From the NCBI GenBank assembly GCA_002964805.2, contig PUDQ02000052.1:1-56031 (forward strand): a stretch of DNA of 56,031 nt, given 5' to 3'. The DNA comes from Trametes villosa. Taxonomy: Eukaryota; Basidiomycota; Agaricomycetes; Polyporales; Polyporaceae. The notes beneath the pieces are model-generated. The model made no database searches. It was not told where the DNA came from and worked only from the letters and a program-made list of their open reading frames with translations. Both the position numbers and the translations under genes were made by a program. Of this stretch, positions 33,132 through 43,022 are shown one piece after another (the first letter of the stretch is position 1; every line of letters starts with the position of its first letter).

Positions 33132-35968
33132 TCATCTAAGGGCCCCCGTCTCCGTCATCTTCCTAACCCGTGTGCGATTCCATATGTCCATGAACACTTT
33201 CGTGTAGATGACTGCGTGCTCATAAGTCATGTAACTAACACTCTTCCGGATACGACCCACACCCTTATTTCCGCACTCCGCCGCGCTCGTATTGATTCCT
33301 CGAATTCTCTCGTCATATTGCATGGAGTTGCTCGAAAAGCATGCCTGGCCGCACTTGGTATGGTCGCGGGCGTGTAGCTCATCGATCAGGAACCGCGTGT
33401 TTGCGAAGTACCGGGCCTCGCGCACAAGACAGTAGGGGGCGAGTTGGCATGCGAAGTCGTAGATGATGATCTCCGGGGCATTGGGAAACCGGGTGTATAT
33501 TGCAGAGAACACATCATTCCGTCCTTCCGCTACGGGGATGGTGTGGAAGCCCAAGCAAATGGAGTGAGTGCACCAGAGTACGAGGATGCCGCCTGCAAGA
33601 TTGTTGCGGGAATATGTCTTGAAGAACTTGTTGCATTCACCCATCTCCTCCGCATCGACGCCGGTAGCATCCGCGTCGTGGCGAAGCTTGGTATAGACGC
33701 GACGTGCGCGCACAGCAGGCAGCCCGTAGCACGTCCCAGTCACGCGCCAATCCTCCGAAGCTTGAGGTTGACGAGGGCCTGCAGGATCATGTTGTGCCAG
33801 GCGTGTATAAACTTCCTCCGCGCGCTCGGCCAGCCATCGTGCAACACCTCGAATTTCTCCGGGCAGAGGCTCGCCCGCCGGGCGCGTCTCACGAAGGACC
33901 TCGAGCACGCGACCGAGAGCAGGGACTAGCGCCTGGAGCCATCCTACGACCGTCCCTTGATCTGCAAGCTCGCGCAGATGCTTGACAGCACTGTAAGGCA
34001 CGAGCTGAAGCACGATGTCGGGAGCAGTTATCTATAATAATAATGTGGCATTACAATCCGGACACAAAAAGGGCAGCAGCGGGAAGGTTGTAGTCCTACC
34101 TGGCGTGCAAACTCGCGATACGCCTTGCGGAGCAGAGGGGTGGCGCTCGACGCCGTTGTCGCGATTAATTCGAGGAATGCGCCCATCTCCGGATACTTCT
34201 CGGTAACCTTAGACAGGTTGGGAAAGGCAGGCGGCTGGGCAACAGAGGGCGCGGTGGAGACAGATACGGTGTCTAGGAATTTGTTCACGATGCTACGGAT
34301 GTCCCTTTGGGGGATAGCTGGAAGGCCGCGCGCTTTGTAGGAAGAAATCGTTTTGACGCGCTCGCTCGTAGAGTCAACAGATGTAGGGGGGCGAACCCCT
34401 GGTGTCAATTTCGAAGCACGAGTCGCAAGGCTGACTCCGTCGGCGATGACAACGGATGGAGAGGAACCGCAGGTGGGGCATGACATGGTACTGCCAATAT
34501 TCTGAAGCTGGACGAATGCGAACCATGCGCGCACGAAGGTCTCGTCAGAGCAGAAGCGCAGCCCGGCACCGTGGTCCTCGTAGTGTCGCCGTACAGAAAG
34601 GCAAAATGCTGAAAATGGTGTCTCGGACGCAGTGAACGAGATCGTGTATGCATTGAGCAACTCGTGAGTGAAGAGGATAGAGTTGTTCCAGTTGAAGACA
34701 CCGGTAGATCCGAGGTCAGGTCCAATCCATCGCCGGTGATGGTGGCAGGCGGGGCAGGGAACGACCTCGATATGAACCTCGGAACGCACGGTGAGGCCGT
34801 ATAGTACAGCACGGATTGTTGTGCGTGATGGCAAGCGCGCAGTCTGCAAAGACTGGAGCGTCGTCCCACACGAGCAGCGGGAAAGTGAGTCGAGCGCGAA
34901 GTGCACGGTCGTCATCGGGGGCGGGGCGATACTCTGTGTGTCTTCCTGCGGGAGAGCGCACCAGCGCGGTGCAGGTATGTTCTGGAACGAGATGCACCCG
35001 TGCTTCTGCCTGTCCAGGCCACCAACATTCATGAGGAGAGTACCCTCCTGCTCGTCGTCATCACCCTCGGCCGAGGGGGTGCTACGAGTGCCGGAGCTCG
35101 GGAGGAATCCAATGAGTGTTGCATGTTCGATCGCATGGGGAATGTGTTTACAGTCAGGGGAGTACCGACAGGATTGACAGTGCCATCGCCCATCTCTTTG
35201 GTAGGTCACGATCACGCGCTTTCCCGACTCATATCGCCCGTCGGAGGAGACGCAAGAGTACACGTAGACGTCCCGAAAGGGGGTCTTGTGGAGGAATACA
35301 GCAGGACCGAGTGGTACAGGGGCAACAAAAGGAAGCAGCTCCAAACGGGAGGCGTGGATGCGAAGCGTCTGTTCGTGGAGGCATGTGTGCACCGCCTTCC
35401 ATTGGGGACAAGTACACGAATGGCCATGGAGGCCGGGAGCCCGCTCCTGACGGGTAAGGTGGACGTATACACCAGTCTGCAAGTTGTCAGCGCTGGATCT
35501 ATCGAGACAAGACCAGCAACGTACCTTGAATAGTGCAGCGTCAATGTCCCAGTCTTGGAAGACGTATTTGCTGGAGTCGAGGCGGAAGACACCGCCGACA
35601 TGACTGAGCGCATACCAGTAATCTGCAACAGCCTCATCGTCGGGACTGACGGGGACGTCGTGAGGTGAGGGCGCGGGCGGCTCCTCGTCGGCCTGAGGCA
35701 AGCCCGGGCTCACACGAAGATCATCTAGAAGAGCGGCGGCCTCACCCCTTGGGCTAGCAACAGTGTTGGAGCTCGCGACGGAGGCCAGACGGGCGTGAGT
35801 GGCCTGCACGGGCTGCGAGGACCCGCGAGAGCTCGCAAGAGACGGTTTGGACTTCTTCCGTGATGGGGCGCGAGGAGCGGAAAGTCGGCTGCCCTGCTCG
35901 CGTGGAACACTGGGTTGGGTGTCGGGGATCTCCTTCAGGCGGCCGCCCATACGAGACTCTGGCGCCAT
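33132..35968 (-). CDS. KDZ transposase with SWIM zinc fingers
   Basis: Minus-strand exons 35968-35525, 35476-34100 and 34031-33132 give 906 residues. The first intron is 48 bp, a multiple of three, and could be read through as coding; its donor GTACGT, CGCTGAC branch and GCAG acceptor favour splicing. The N-terminus is basic and disordered. A SWIM-type CxCx8CxH finger lies at about 169-182 (HSCTCPQWKAVHTCLH) and a related Cys/His cluster at about 248-259 (CQSCRYSPDCKH). Further CPAC and CPTC clusters follow, as in the CxC modules linked to KDZ proteins. The C-terminal catalytic part holds GGILVLWCTHSICLGFH, EIIIYDFACQLAPYC (Asp about 799), DELHARDHTKC (about 824) and NTSAAECGN (Glu about 859). 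It should cut and join the element ends. No stop or frameshift is visible. Confidence 0.87.
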
Positions 35969-37448
35969 GACTGACAACTGTCCGAGACACAAAATGAGGG
36001 GGGAAGGAGGAAGGGGGAGAAGGCGCACCAGGACGACCGCGTCTTCAAGGTGTTGATACAGCGTGGAAAGCGCGCCGTGGATGATCAGGATCGATAATCA
36101 GGAATGGAGGCTTGACTCACCATATCCACAGCACGTGGGTACACGTCAATGAAACGTTCAGTTCTCGACCGCGGTCCGCTGTCGCAGAGCTTGTAAGTAT
36201 TACGAGTGACGCGGACGGCTCTCAGCGACGCATGGGTGTCGCACAGGCAGCTACACCCCGAGCGAGAAGATCAAGCCAATCGGAGAGGGCACGCCCATGG
36301 AGAAGGGCGAGATGCTCGCCATCCTCCCCATCGAGCCTGCGCCCGCGAGGGTGCAGCGCGACGAGGGCAAGTGGGCGCCGCAGATCACCGCACACACGCC
36401 TGCACCCAAGGAGACCGAGAGCGGCGTCGCCCTCAATGTCAAGGCGCCGCTCGCGGGCAATGGGCACCCCCGCGCCGCCGACTTGCACCCTCTTACACTG
36501 CGTCAAATCCGCCTTCGAGCACGCCCTCGCCCTCGCCCTCGCCTCACCCGCCGATGCTCGACCTGCCAACCGTCATGGCGACGCACGACGACTCGAATAT
36601 ATACAAGCTTGTACTAACCCCCTTGCCCGTGCTCCGACCACGCCGCGCGTCGTCTTTCGGGGTGCACGCGCCGATGGGCGCAAAACAGAAGGCGTACCTC
36701 GAGTCGAGGCTGTCCGTGAAACACGCACAGAAAGTAAGACACATACCAATGTTGTGTCACTGCCAGACCCAGCCCTCCTTCCCTATGCTCTTGTTGAGCA
36801 GCCTGATGGGCCCGTTGACAGTCGGGGGGCTGACGAGCACGCACCAAAAGCCGGAGTGCCGAGGTGATCTTCACCTAGAGCACCAAGGGCATCAGCGACA
36901 CGCGTCTCTAGCAGCGCGCGAGTAGCACATACCGTGTGGAGTGACGCAGTGGGTAGACGGCTGGTTCCTGGGAAAGCCACGTAGAGGAGGCGCGAGAAGG
37001 GCGCAAAGCGCAGGAGGGGCTCAGCGAGCGATAGTGAGAGCAGACTTGCACCCCACAGCCTGGGAGCACACCAACGCAAGACACTGCCAGTGGGGAATGC
37101 GAAGCAGCTGCACGAGGGTGACGAGACATGAAAGCAGAAGAGGAGGGTATGAGGAGTGGCGTGGACGAAGTCCCAGGCTGGCAGCACGCCGCCCTGGGGA
37201 CGTCGGGGAGCGAGGCGGCCGTCGAGAGCGGTATATATGCCGGAAAGCGCTCCTTTCGAAATATCCCTCCCGAAGGGAGACGGTTAGAAATTGGCTCGGC
37301 CCGGACCGAAACTATGAGCGCCCACCGCATTTGGAATCATCTCCTCCGATTGGTGATAACTCGATATCGCGTTATTGACGAAAAAAGGAACCCCGGGGGA
37401 GGGGGAGGTTCATTCTTGGTGTTTTGGTTAGAGGAAAGTCGCAGCGAA
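35969..37448. other. KDZ right-hand region, gene content unclear
   Basis: About 1.5 kb between the transposase start and the right inverted repeat. A plus-strand stretch at about 36248-36480, preceded by a possible intron (donor GTAAGT at 36194, acceptor CACAG at 36250), reads SYTPSEKIKPIGEG, MEKGEMLAILPIEPAPARV and so on with coding-like bias, then degenerates. It could be a captured gene fragment. A TATATAT motif at 37231-37237 could serve a long transposase leader. Confidence 0.35.
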
Positions 37449-37563
37449 ATGTAGTACACAGTAGAATACCCCGGAGAAGGGGATATCGCCTTCGGAGGGG
37501 TGCGGTTGAATCGCCGTGGGAGGGGGACGGTTCGATCTCCGTTTCTGAACCAGCGGTTGTCCC
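37449..37563 (-). repeat. KDZ right terminal inverted repeat
   Basis: Reverse complement of the left repeat (30576-30690) with about five mismatches. It ends GGTTGTCCC at 37563, followed directly by the second target duplication. Confidence 0.88.
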
Positions 37564-37571
37564 AGAGAGAC
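37564..37571. repeat. Target-site duplication, right copy
   Basis: AGAGAGAC, identical to 30568-30575. Confidence 0.9.
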
Positions 37572-37891
37572 GAGCGGCGCTCTGTGGCGCTCTCCCAATC
37601 TCGAGCATCCTCGCGTGCATGACCGTCGACGGGGCTCAGCGCTGCGTTGTTCTCCCAAGTGTAAGCCTGTTCCGCAATTGTCCGCTATATGATGCAGATG
37701 TGAGACGGCGCGTCGCTCATAACGCACGCGAATATGCAACTGAGCGTTGTGACCGAGGTTCAGTGCGAATACGTGTTCATGCGCTCGAAGCTGGATTCGC
37801 CGGCCAACTGCTCGCGCTCACAAAACGAGATGATTATGGAAAAGGTGGAAATGTCATCTACGACAGCCCATCAACTTGGCACGGGCTGTAG
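37572..37891 (+). pseudogene. 3' part of the gene interrupted by the KDZ element
   Basis: The frame that leaves off at 30575 resumes here in the same phase: the end of the left part reads VLER and the right part RAALCGALPISS. It continues through ILACMTVDGAQ, RRRVAHNAREYATERCDR, ALTKRDDYGKGGNVIYD and SPSTWHGL to a TAG at 37889-37891. The total intact product would be about 220 residues. The RDDYG..GGN.IYD-type end recalls a conserved basidiomycete protein of unknown function, though the recollection is weak. The in-phase match across a perfect duplication strongly supports a disrupted coding gene. Confidence 0.65.
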
Positions 37892-38034
37892 CAACTTCAA
37901 AGTAGAAAAGTGATACACGAGTCGACTGATCGTGAGTTGCGCGATGAAGATGAGGAGGCTGCCCGTGTCGAAGACACGGGAGTCAGCTAGTCATCAGTAA
38001 AACAAAATGTGCCTCATAGGTCCGACTCGCAGAC

Positions 38035-38899
38035 CTGGCAAGGACCACGGTGTCTCCTTGAGAGCCGGTGACGTCCACGGGCACGTAGCATCCTGGTGCC
38101 AGGGGGTATATGCTGATGGACGGACGCGCCAAAGTGGCCTGTCAAAGCGTACGACTTAGTTCGGGATCAAACGTGTCCGAGAGGTAAGGGACGCACCAGA
38201 TTTCCTGGGATGGCAACGAAACCGAGGAGGAAGACGGTGATCGTCCATGCCCATTGGCGTTGGTTGATGGCATGCACGCGCAACGCGGAGAACGCTGGAC
38301 AGTCTCGAAGGTTAGCATACACCGCGCCTTGGGTAGGATGGGTCACGTACCTGCGACGCACGCGTATAGTACAACGCCGGAGACGAGGTAGAATCTCGAC
38401 CAGATCTCACAGCTACCGTAGAGAGCCTGCGTAAGTAACGAAGTGTCTTCCTGATGGACGTGAAGCCAGTGACCTCTGAAAAATATCTGTCAGACGCGCC
38501 GGCTCCGATGAGACTGCAGACTTACTGGATCTTCCTTCCACATTACATTGGTAGCGAGGTAACTGCCCGCGAGGGCGACGATGAGGCCGTACCGGTTGAC
38601 TAAGAAAAGAACAGAGGGTAGCGTGAAAGTCCTCTTCCAGATTACACAGCGTTCGTCTGAAATCGTCAAGAGATGGTCATAGGCCGCTAGCGCTGACAAA
38701 CGTACGCTTCAGCCGGGGTGGAAGCCTCTGCGCGGACGGGACTTACCTATGCACGCAATGATCAGGTAGTCGATCTGTGGGACCCTGGGAGGCTGCGATG
38801 AACATTGCGGACGTGCACGAAGCAGCATGGAGCGCACCAGATGCCTTCGAAGAATGCTATCAAGTCATCCTGGGTAAGACCAGCTAGGTCCGCGGGCCC
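38035..38899 (-). pseudogene. DUF6533 membrane protein, front half, split by an LTR element
   Basis: Minus-strand exons 38899-38838, 38784-38747, 38692-38526, 38426-38351, 38294-38197 and 38138-38035 join in frame. They encode the N-terminal DUF6533 domain and the next helices: DDLIAFFEGIWVPQIDYLII, ALAAYDHLLTISDERCVIW, TLPSVLFLVNRYGLI, CEIWSRFYLVSGVVLYAC, FSALRVHAINQRQWAW and PLAPGCYVPVD. The start codon and codons 2-3 lie at 40578-40570, on the far side of the LTR insertion. The usual C-terminal half is not found downstream. After 38035 only a short hydrophobic exon (possible exon 37958-37871) can be read, and it overlaps the end of the convergent gene. Family function is unknown. Confidence 0.7.
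38895..38899. repeat. Target-site duplication GGCCC, left copy
   Basis: GGCCC directly precedes the TG of the left LTR and recurs directly after the CA of the right LTR (40565-40569). A 5 bp duplication is normal for LTR retroelement integrase. Confidence 0.9.
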
Positions 38900-39020
38900 T
38901 GTTGTGATGGTAGTTTGCGGGAGCGAGCATGTAGTCGGACCTGCCTGTATTTACACTTTCCCACGGCATTTGACTCTCTTCCACCACGACCTCGAGCGTC
39001 GTCGGGTCACTTTCACTACA
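38900..39020 (+). repeat. Left LTR (121 bp)
   Basis: Starts TG and ends CA; 119 of 121 positions match the right LTR. Confidence 0.92.
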
Positions 39021-39035
39021 GGTTATGAGCCCTGC
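39021..39035 (+). other. Primer-binding site, initiator tRNA-Met anticodon arm
   Basis: GGTTATGAGCCCTGC starts at the base after the LTR. Its complement, GCAGGGCTCATAACC, is the anticodon stem-loop (CAU) of eukaryotic initiator tRNA-Met as I recall the yeast sequence. Drosophila copia and yeast Ty5 prime from the same internal half-tRNA region. Confidence 0.75.
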
Positions 39036-40434
39036 TCGCGCTATCTAACCTCTGGCGACATCGGCGACGCTCACTCCGCATGCACATCGCGCCGAGGGCT
39101 TGCCGCCACTCTCGAGAAGACTCCCCGCACGTCTGGGCCGCGCGCGCCCTCCCGCTCTCCATAGCCGGACGTTGAGGCGAGGTCTTTCCCGCGAAAAGGG
39201 CTTCACCGAAGGGCAGTGCACGGCCACTTCGGTGATGACACTTGGGCCGGGGGCCTGGACCGGTTAATTCCAGCACAAAATCGCGAACTTACGACAATCA
39301 CGACTTCAACCCCAGGCGGGGTACGCTCGGCTTGTACAACACGGCGCATACACCCCGCGCTCACGATGATCACGACTCGGGCCCCAGGCGGCCCCCCTCT
39401 ACTACCACGACACGGCGCATTCACCTGGCACCTACGACAATCACGACCTTGGCCTTCCGGTACTACGACCTACCATGACTCTACGACGCGCCTCTGCGCA
39501 TGCTCTACCTCAAGACGCTATCAACACGCTGCATCATACATCCCGCTCGGAGTCACACTGTCGCGCTCGGACGCGCTCCTTGCCGCTACGCTCGGGCCAA
39601 CGTTGCGCATACAGCCACTCTACAGCCACTCTGAACGACGCATATGCGGTCCATACCGCTCTCTCCGCGGCCTCGGCTACACACTTCTCCTAGCAACATC
39701 TCGGGGGACGCCCCGGTCCTACTACTCCGCTACTACCTCCCGATTTGCACACTTGGGCCAGGCTGCCCAACAGTGACACGCATATATCCCATCCCTCACC
39801 TAGCCTCGGCGACTAAGCACGCGGTCGCCTTCAGGTTCGCTCCTACGCGCTACGCTCAGCTTGGGCACGTTCCTCTCGGCTATGCTCGGGCATGCACCTC
39901 CCCTTTGCGTTTGTACGCGCTCATCCTCGACGTCCTCGGACCGACGCGCATACACCTGCTCAGGGCATCCCGCCGCGTGTACCCTGCGCTCATGACAACA
40001 CGCCTGCTTTGCTGCGCTCGGATGTGCTCCTCCATGTCGCGCTCGGATACGCTCCCCCACGTCGCATTCAAGTACATCAATGCCGCGCATATACCCATTC
40101 TGAACGACGCATCTCTCGCCCGTACCCTGCTTCCAACGATCTACGACTCTTCTTCTGGCAAAATCCCGGGGGATGCCCTGATTCCACCCCGCTACCTTCG
40201 GGCTGAAGCACATGAATCTCATCTCGGGCCACGCGCATACGCCCACCCTGAGCACCACACGTATATTCAACCTCCGTTTCAAGATCAGGACCTGACGGGC
40301 GCAAGTCTCTCGGGTTTTCTCTCAAGCTCGGACCAGCCGCCTTCGACGATGGACGATGGACACGCTTGTACGGCGGTGGGGACCCGGAGGTCGGTCACGG
40401 TTAGGGATATCCACATTGTCTCGCTCCCTTGACT

Positions 40435-40443
40435 ATGGGGGGA
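40435..40443 (+). other. Polypurine tract of the LTR element
   Basis: ATGGGGGGA abuts the right LTR, the expected place for plus-strand primer formation. Confidence 0.7.
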
Positions 40444-40564
40444 TGTTGTGATGGTAGTCTGCGGGAGCGAGCATGTAGTCGGACCTGCCTGTATTTACAC
40501 TTTCCCACGGCATTTGACTCTCTTCCACCACGACCTCGAGCGTCGTCGGGTCGCTTTCACTACA
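40444..40564 (+). repeat. Right LTR (121 bp)
   Basis: Near-identical copy of 38900-39020, followed by the GGCCC duplication at 40565-40569. Confidence 0.92.
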
Positions 40565-40569
40565 GGCCC

Positions 40570-40578
40570 GAGTGGCAT
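40570..40578 (-). pseudogene. Start codon and first codons of the split DUF6533 gene
   Basis: On the minus strand ATG-CCA-CTC runs up to the duplicated GGCCC. With one duplication copy removed, the frame continues directly into GGG-CCC-GCG at 38899 and gives a 71-nt first exon that splices in frame to the next. Confidence 0.65.
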
Positions 40579-41238
40579 GTGCCCTATGAGTGTGTACTCG
40601 CAAGGGCTGCGGCAGGAGATGGCGGAACGAGCGGAAGGAGCGGCGTCTTGTTGGGATACAGCCCGTTATATATTGAGCGTGCCTTCGTTAGGATGACAGG
40701 CACGGCATCATGTACTGTGGGTCAGACAACAGGACTCATCAGCGTGCGATGGGAGGATCTCAAGACGGTGATCAGTGTATCGCGGATCCGGGGAAGCCAG
40801 ACAGCTCACAAACCGGAACGCTCACTACACTCCTTACAGCCGACAGGAACGGCGTTCACGATCGCCAATTCCCGATCGGAACATACTCAGGTTGCACACA
40901 CCAAGTACCGCATAGGCCGAGTACATTTGTCTGATGTAGGGTCTCAGTACCTGCAGGACGTCTGGCGACACTCAAGGCGACATACCCGACGGAATTTCCA
41001 AATGTGTCATCGGGGCCTGACAATGCGTATGAAATGCGGCAAGCCAGTACACTCAAGTCATGCTGTGCGTGTGGGCACCGGCGTTGATTTTCGTCCGTTC
41101 CATCAGTTGTATGTAGAGTGCGCGGTTTTTCCGGGCCTCGGGTGAGAGCTCGAGTGGATGCTTTGTAGTTGGCGATTTCACGGTCAGTGAATGTATTTTG
41201 AGGGCAACGTCATGCAAATCAGGATTTTTTGAGTACAG
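40579..41238. other. Intergenic, no gene recognised
   Basis: About 660 bases between the detached promoter/start and the stop of the next DUF6533 gene. No further exon was assigned. Confidence 0.4.
40666..40672 (-). promoter_or_regulatory. TATA box of the split DUF6533 gene
   Basis: TATATAA on the minus strand, about 90 bases upstream of the ATG at 40578. It is now separated from the gene body by the LTR element. Confidence 0.5.
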
Positions 41239-43022
41239 TCAAACAGAAGTACACGAGCGTCCGAGATGGGATTGTAATACCAAACTAGCTCCAGACGTGC
41301 TTCCCCGCCTTGAACCATCATGGGCGACATGCCGCGAGGATGGTACGGATTCGAGCGTGGCAAGGCCGTCGCTGAGGGACGAGTCGGTCGTGGACTCGAG
41401 AGCGCCAGCGAATTGCGGAATTGCGCATGATCCGCCGTCGATATTCAGAGAGAAGGAGGACATGGACGAAGCGCCCCCTGTGAGTCTGGCGTTCGCCTCT
41501 TGCAGGTCGAGTATGAATCGGCTGTTCAGGATGGAGGAGATCCTACAATGATATTTCAGCAAACGTCACGGGCCAGAAATCAGAAACTATCGTACGGGTC
41601 GATGAATACTAGCATGAAGGACCCGCCACCAAGGAATACGGTGACCTGGAGACAACGGTCATCCCATGACAGTATGAGTATATGCGCCCATGCACATACC
41701 GATAGTATCACGAACACCATGTCAATAACGTTCAGGGACACTAACGTGCTATGGCGATTATATCAACCCTCGAGGCACAGTGCTTCGCAGGCGAATAGTC
41801 ATACCAGAAGTACACATTCCCTGCGTTGAATAACAAGCGTGATAGGTTAGCAATCATGGAAAGTGTATGGTTGGACCATCCTGAACCCACCATTCTGCCA
41901 CATCACCTGTTCGAGGGAAGGCCGGCGCAGCGAGCCTGTCATCGGCTGACTGGCCGCAGCGCGCGTTTGACGCCAAGTTACTACCACGGCCAGCGAGTCC
42001 ACGAGGATCAGGCAGCTTCTAGATGCGATGACCACTAATTCGTGAAGTGAGTAGCTGTATAACTGCCAGGAAACGCGATGCTCACATCTGTAGACAAAGA
42101 GTCGAACACCGGGCCGTGTCAGCCGCACTGCGGACGGCAAAGAGACGGCATCAACATACCCCATAAACAGCGTTGCACTGTCCGTGCTGGCTGAGGAACA
42201 GTTCACAGGCGCGGGGAGATTCACAGGCGGCGTTTGATATGCAGTGCTCTGCGACTCTGTCCATCAGCGAAAGCCAAAGCAGAGTTTGCCCACAGAGCTC
42301 ACCGCGTTAATGAAGAAAGGAGTGAGGCTGAGCACTACTGCGACACCGCCCAGGATTTTGTTCATACGAGAGAGAGCATATATCCGCAAAGTGGTGAAGG
42401 CTGGTCGGAGTGTGGGTGGTTCATTGGGTTCGTCGTACTGATGAGCGTACTCACCAGCAGGTCCGAGCATACTCAGGATTTGAATGGAGAAGGAAAACCA
42501 GACGAGCGCGGTGCAGCTTGAAGCAGAAGTGAAATCAACACGTCACTCGGGGTGTGAACCATGAGACGCTGTACCTCTGAGGACGCATAAATCAGCTCAG
42601 TACACGCGCAGAGACTTGTGGAAGTCTACTCACAGTGTCGGACATCGGTGGTATTGTGCCCAAGTTGAGGAGGAAGTATAACAGGGGCATGTACCTGTTG
42701 AACGCGTAAAGCATTCGCGAGAGACGCTTTGGCGACTGCCAGACGTATTCGTACTCCCGGCTGAGGGTAAGCGAGATGTCGTACAAGAGCAGCACTGTCA
42801 GGTTCACTCATAAGTATACTCTCTCGTACAGGACTTGAGGCGAGAGAGCAGTAGCTCGGGTAACGTACCCACGACCGCAATCGTGCAGTAAGTCGACAAT
42901 ACACTGGTGGGGCGCGTCGTTAGTGGGGATCCTCGGACATTGATAGCCACAGCAGCTGACACTTGTTCATAGATAGCGATATATTCTGCAGCAACATCGG
43001 AGTCTGAGGATGAAGAAGACAT
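41239..43022 (-). CDS. DUF6533 seven-helix membrane protein
   Basis: A multi-exon minus-strand gene from ATG 43022. Recognisable pieces in order: an N-terminal Ser/Asp-rich start and STYCTIAVVVLLLYDISLTL; RMLYAFNRYMPLLYFLLNLG; CTALVWFSFSIQILSMLG; AFTTLRIYALSRMNKILGG; VIASRSCLILVDSLAVVVTW; GNVYFC then TLVSLNVIDMVFVILS; FLGGGSFMLVFIDP; and the last exon ISSILNSRFILDLQEANARL with a long hydrophilic tail. Most junctions fit GT-AG introns of 45-75 bp. The join after PPMSDT does not keep frame with the next exon using canonical sites, and one middle exon boundary is unresolved. It is either an unusual splice, a sequence error or a decaying gene. Cellular role is unknown. Confidence 0.7.

Larger units (their letters stand above)
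30576..37563. mobile_element. KDZ-type DNA transposon, 6,988 bp
   Basis: Both ends start GGGACAACCGCTGGTTCAG in opposite orientation and form inverted repeats of about 115 bp with only a few mismatches, flanked by an 8 bp target duplication. The interior holds a transposase gene with SWIM-type zinc fingers and a KDZ catalytic region (33132-35968, minus) and a convergent accessory gene (31475-33077, plus). Subterminal GATATC-centred palindromes line the left end. KDZ (Kyakuja-Dileera-Zisupton) elements are abundant in mushroom-forming fungi. Near-identical ends, intact splice sites and uninterrupted frames suggest a recent and possibly still competent insertion. It interrupts the gene at 30233/37572. 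Confidence 0.9.
38900..40564 (+). mobile_element. TRIM-like non-autonomous LTR retroelement, 1,665 bp
   Basis: Two 121 bp direct repeats (38900-39020 and 40444-40564) begin TGTTGTGATGG, end TTTCACTACA and differ at two positions. They are bounded by the 5 bp duplication GGCCC. A primer-binding site follows the left repeat with no gap and a purine tract precedes the right one. The 1,423 bp interior has no recognisable gag, protease, integrase or reverse transcriptase and contains short degenerate internal repeats (ACGA-AATCACGAC-type units at 39290-39470; CGCTCGG-type units). Size and structure fit a terminal-repeat retrotransposon in miniature, presumably mobilised by a Copia-like partner elsewhere. 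LTR identity near 98% indicates a recent insertion. Confidence 0.9.

Noticed and set aside
35477..35524. Transposase read without its first intron
   Set aside because: The segment is 48 bp and in frame, so it could be coding, but it has a full donor, branch and acceptor set, and removing it joins two conserved-looking segments.
39644..40432. 262-codon open frame inside the LTR element
   Set aside because: Built from degenerate internal repeats, with no gag or pol features, and it runs up to the polypurine tract. Not supported as a protein.
40429..41145. 238-codon open frame crossing the right LTR
   Set aside because: It starts just before the LTR and runs through a transposon boundary; coincidental.
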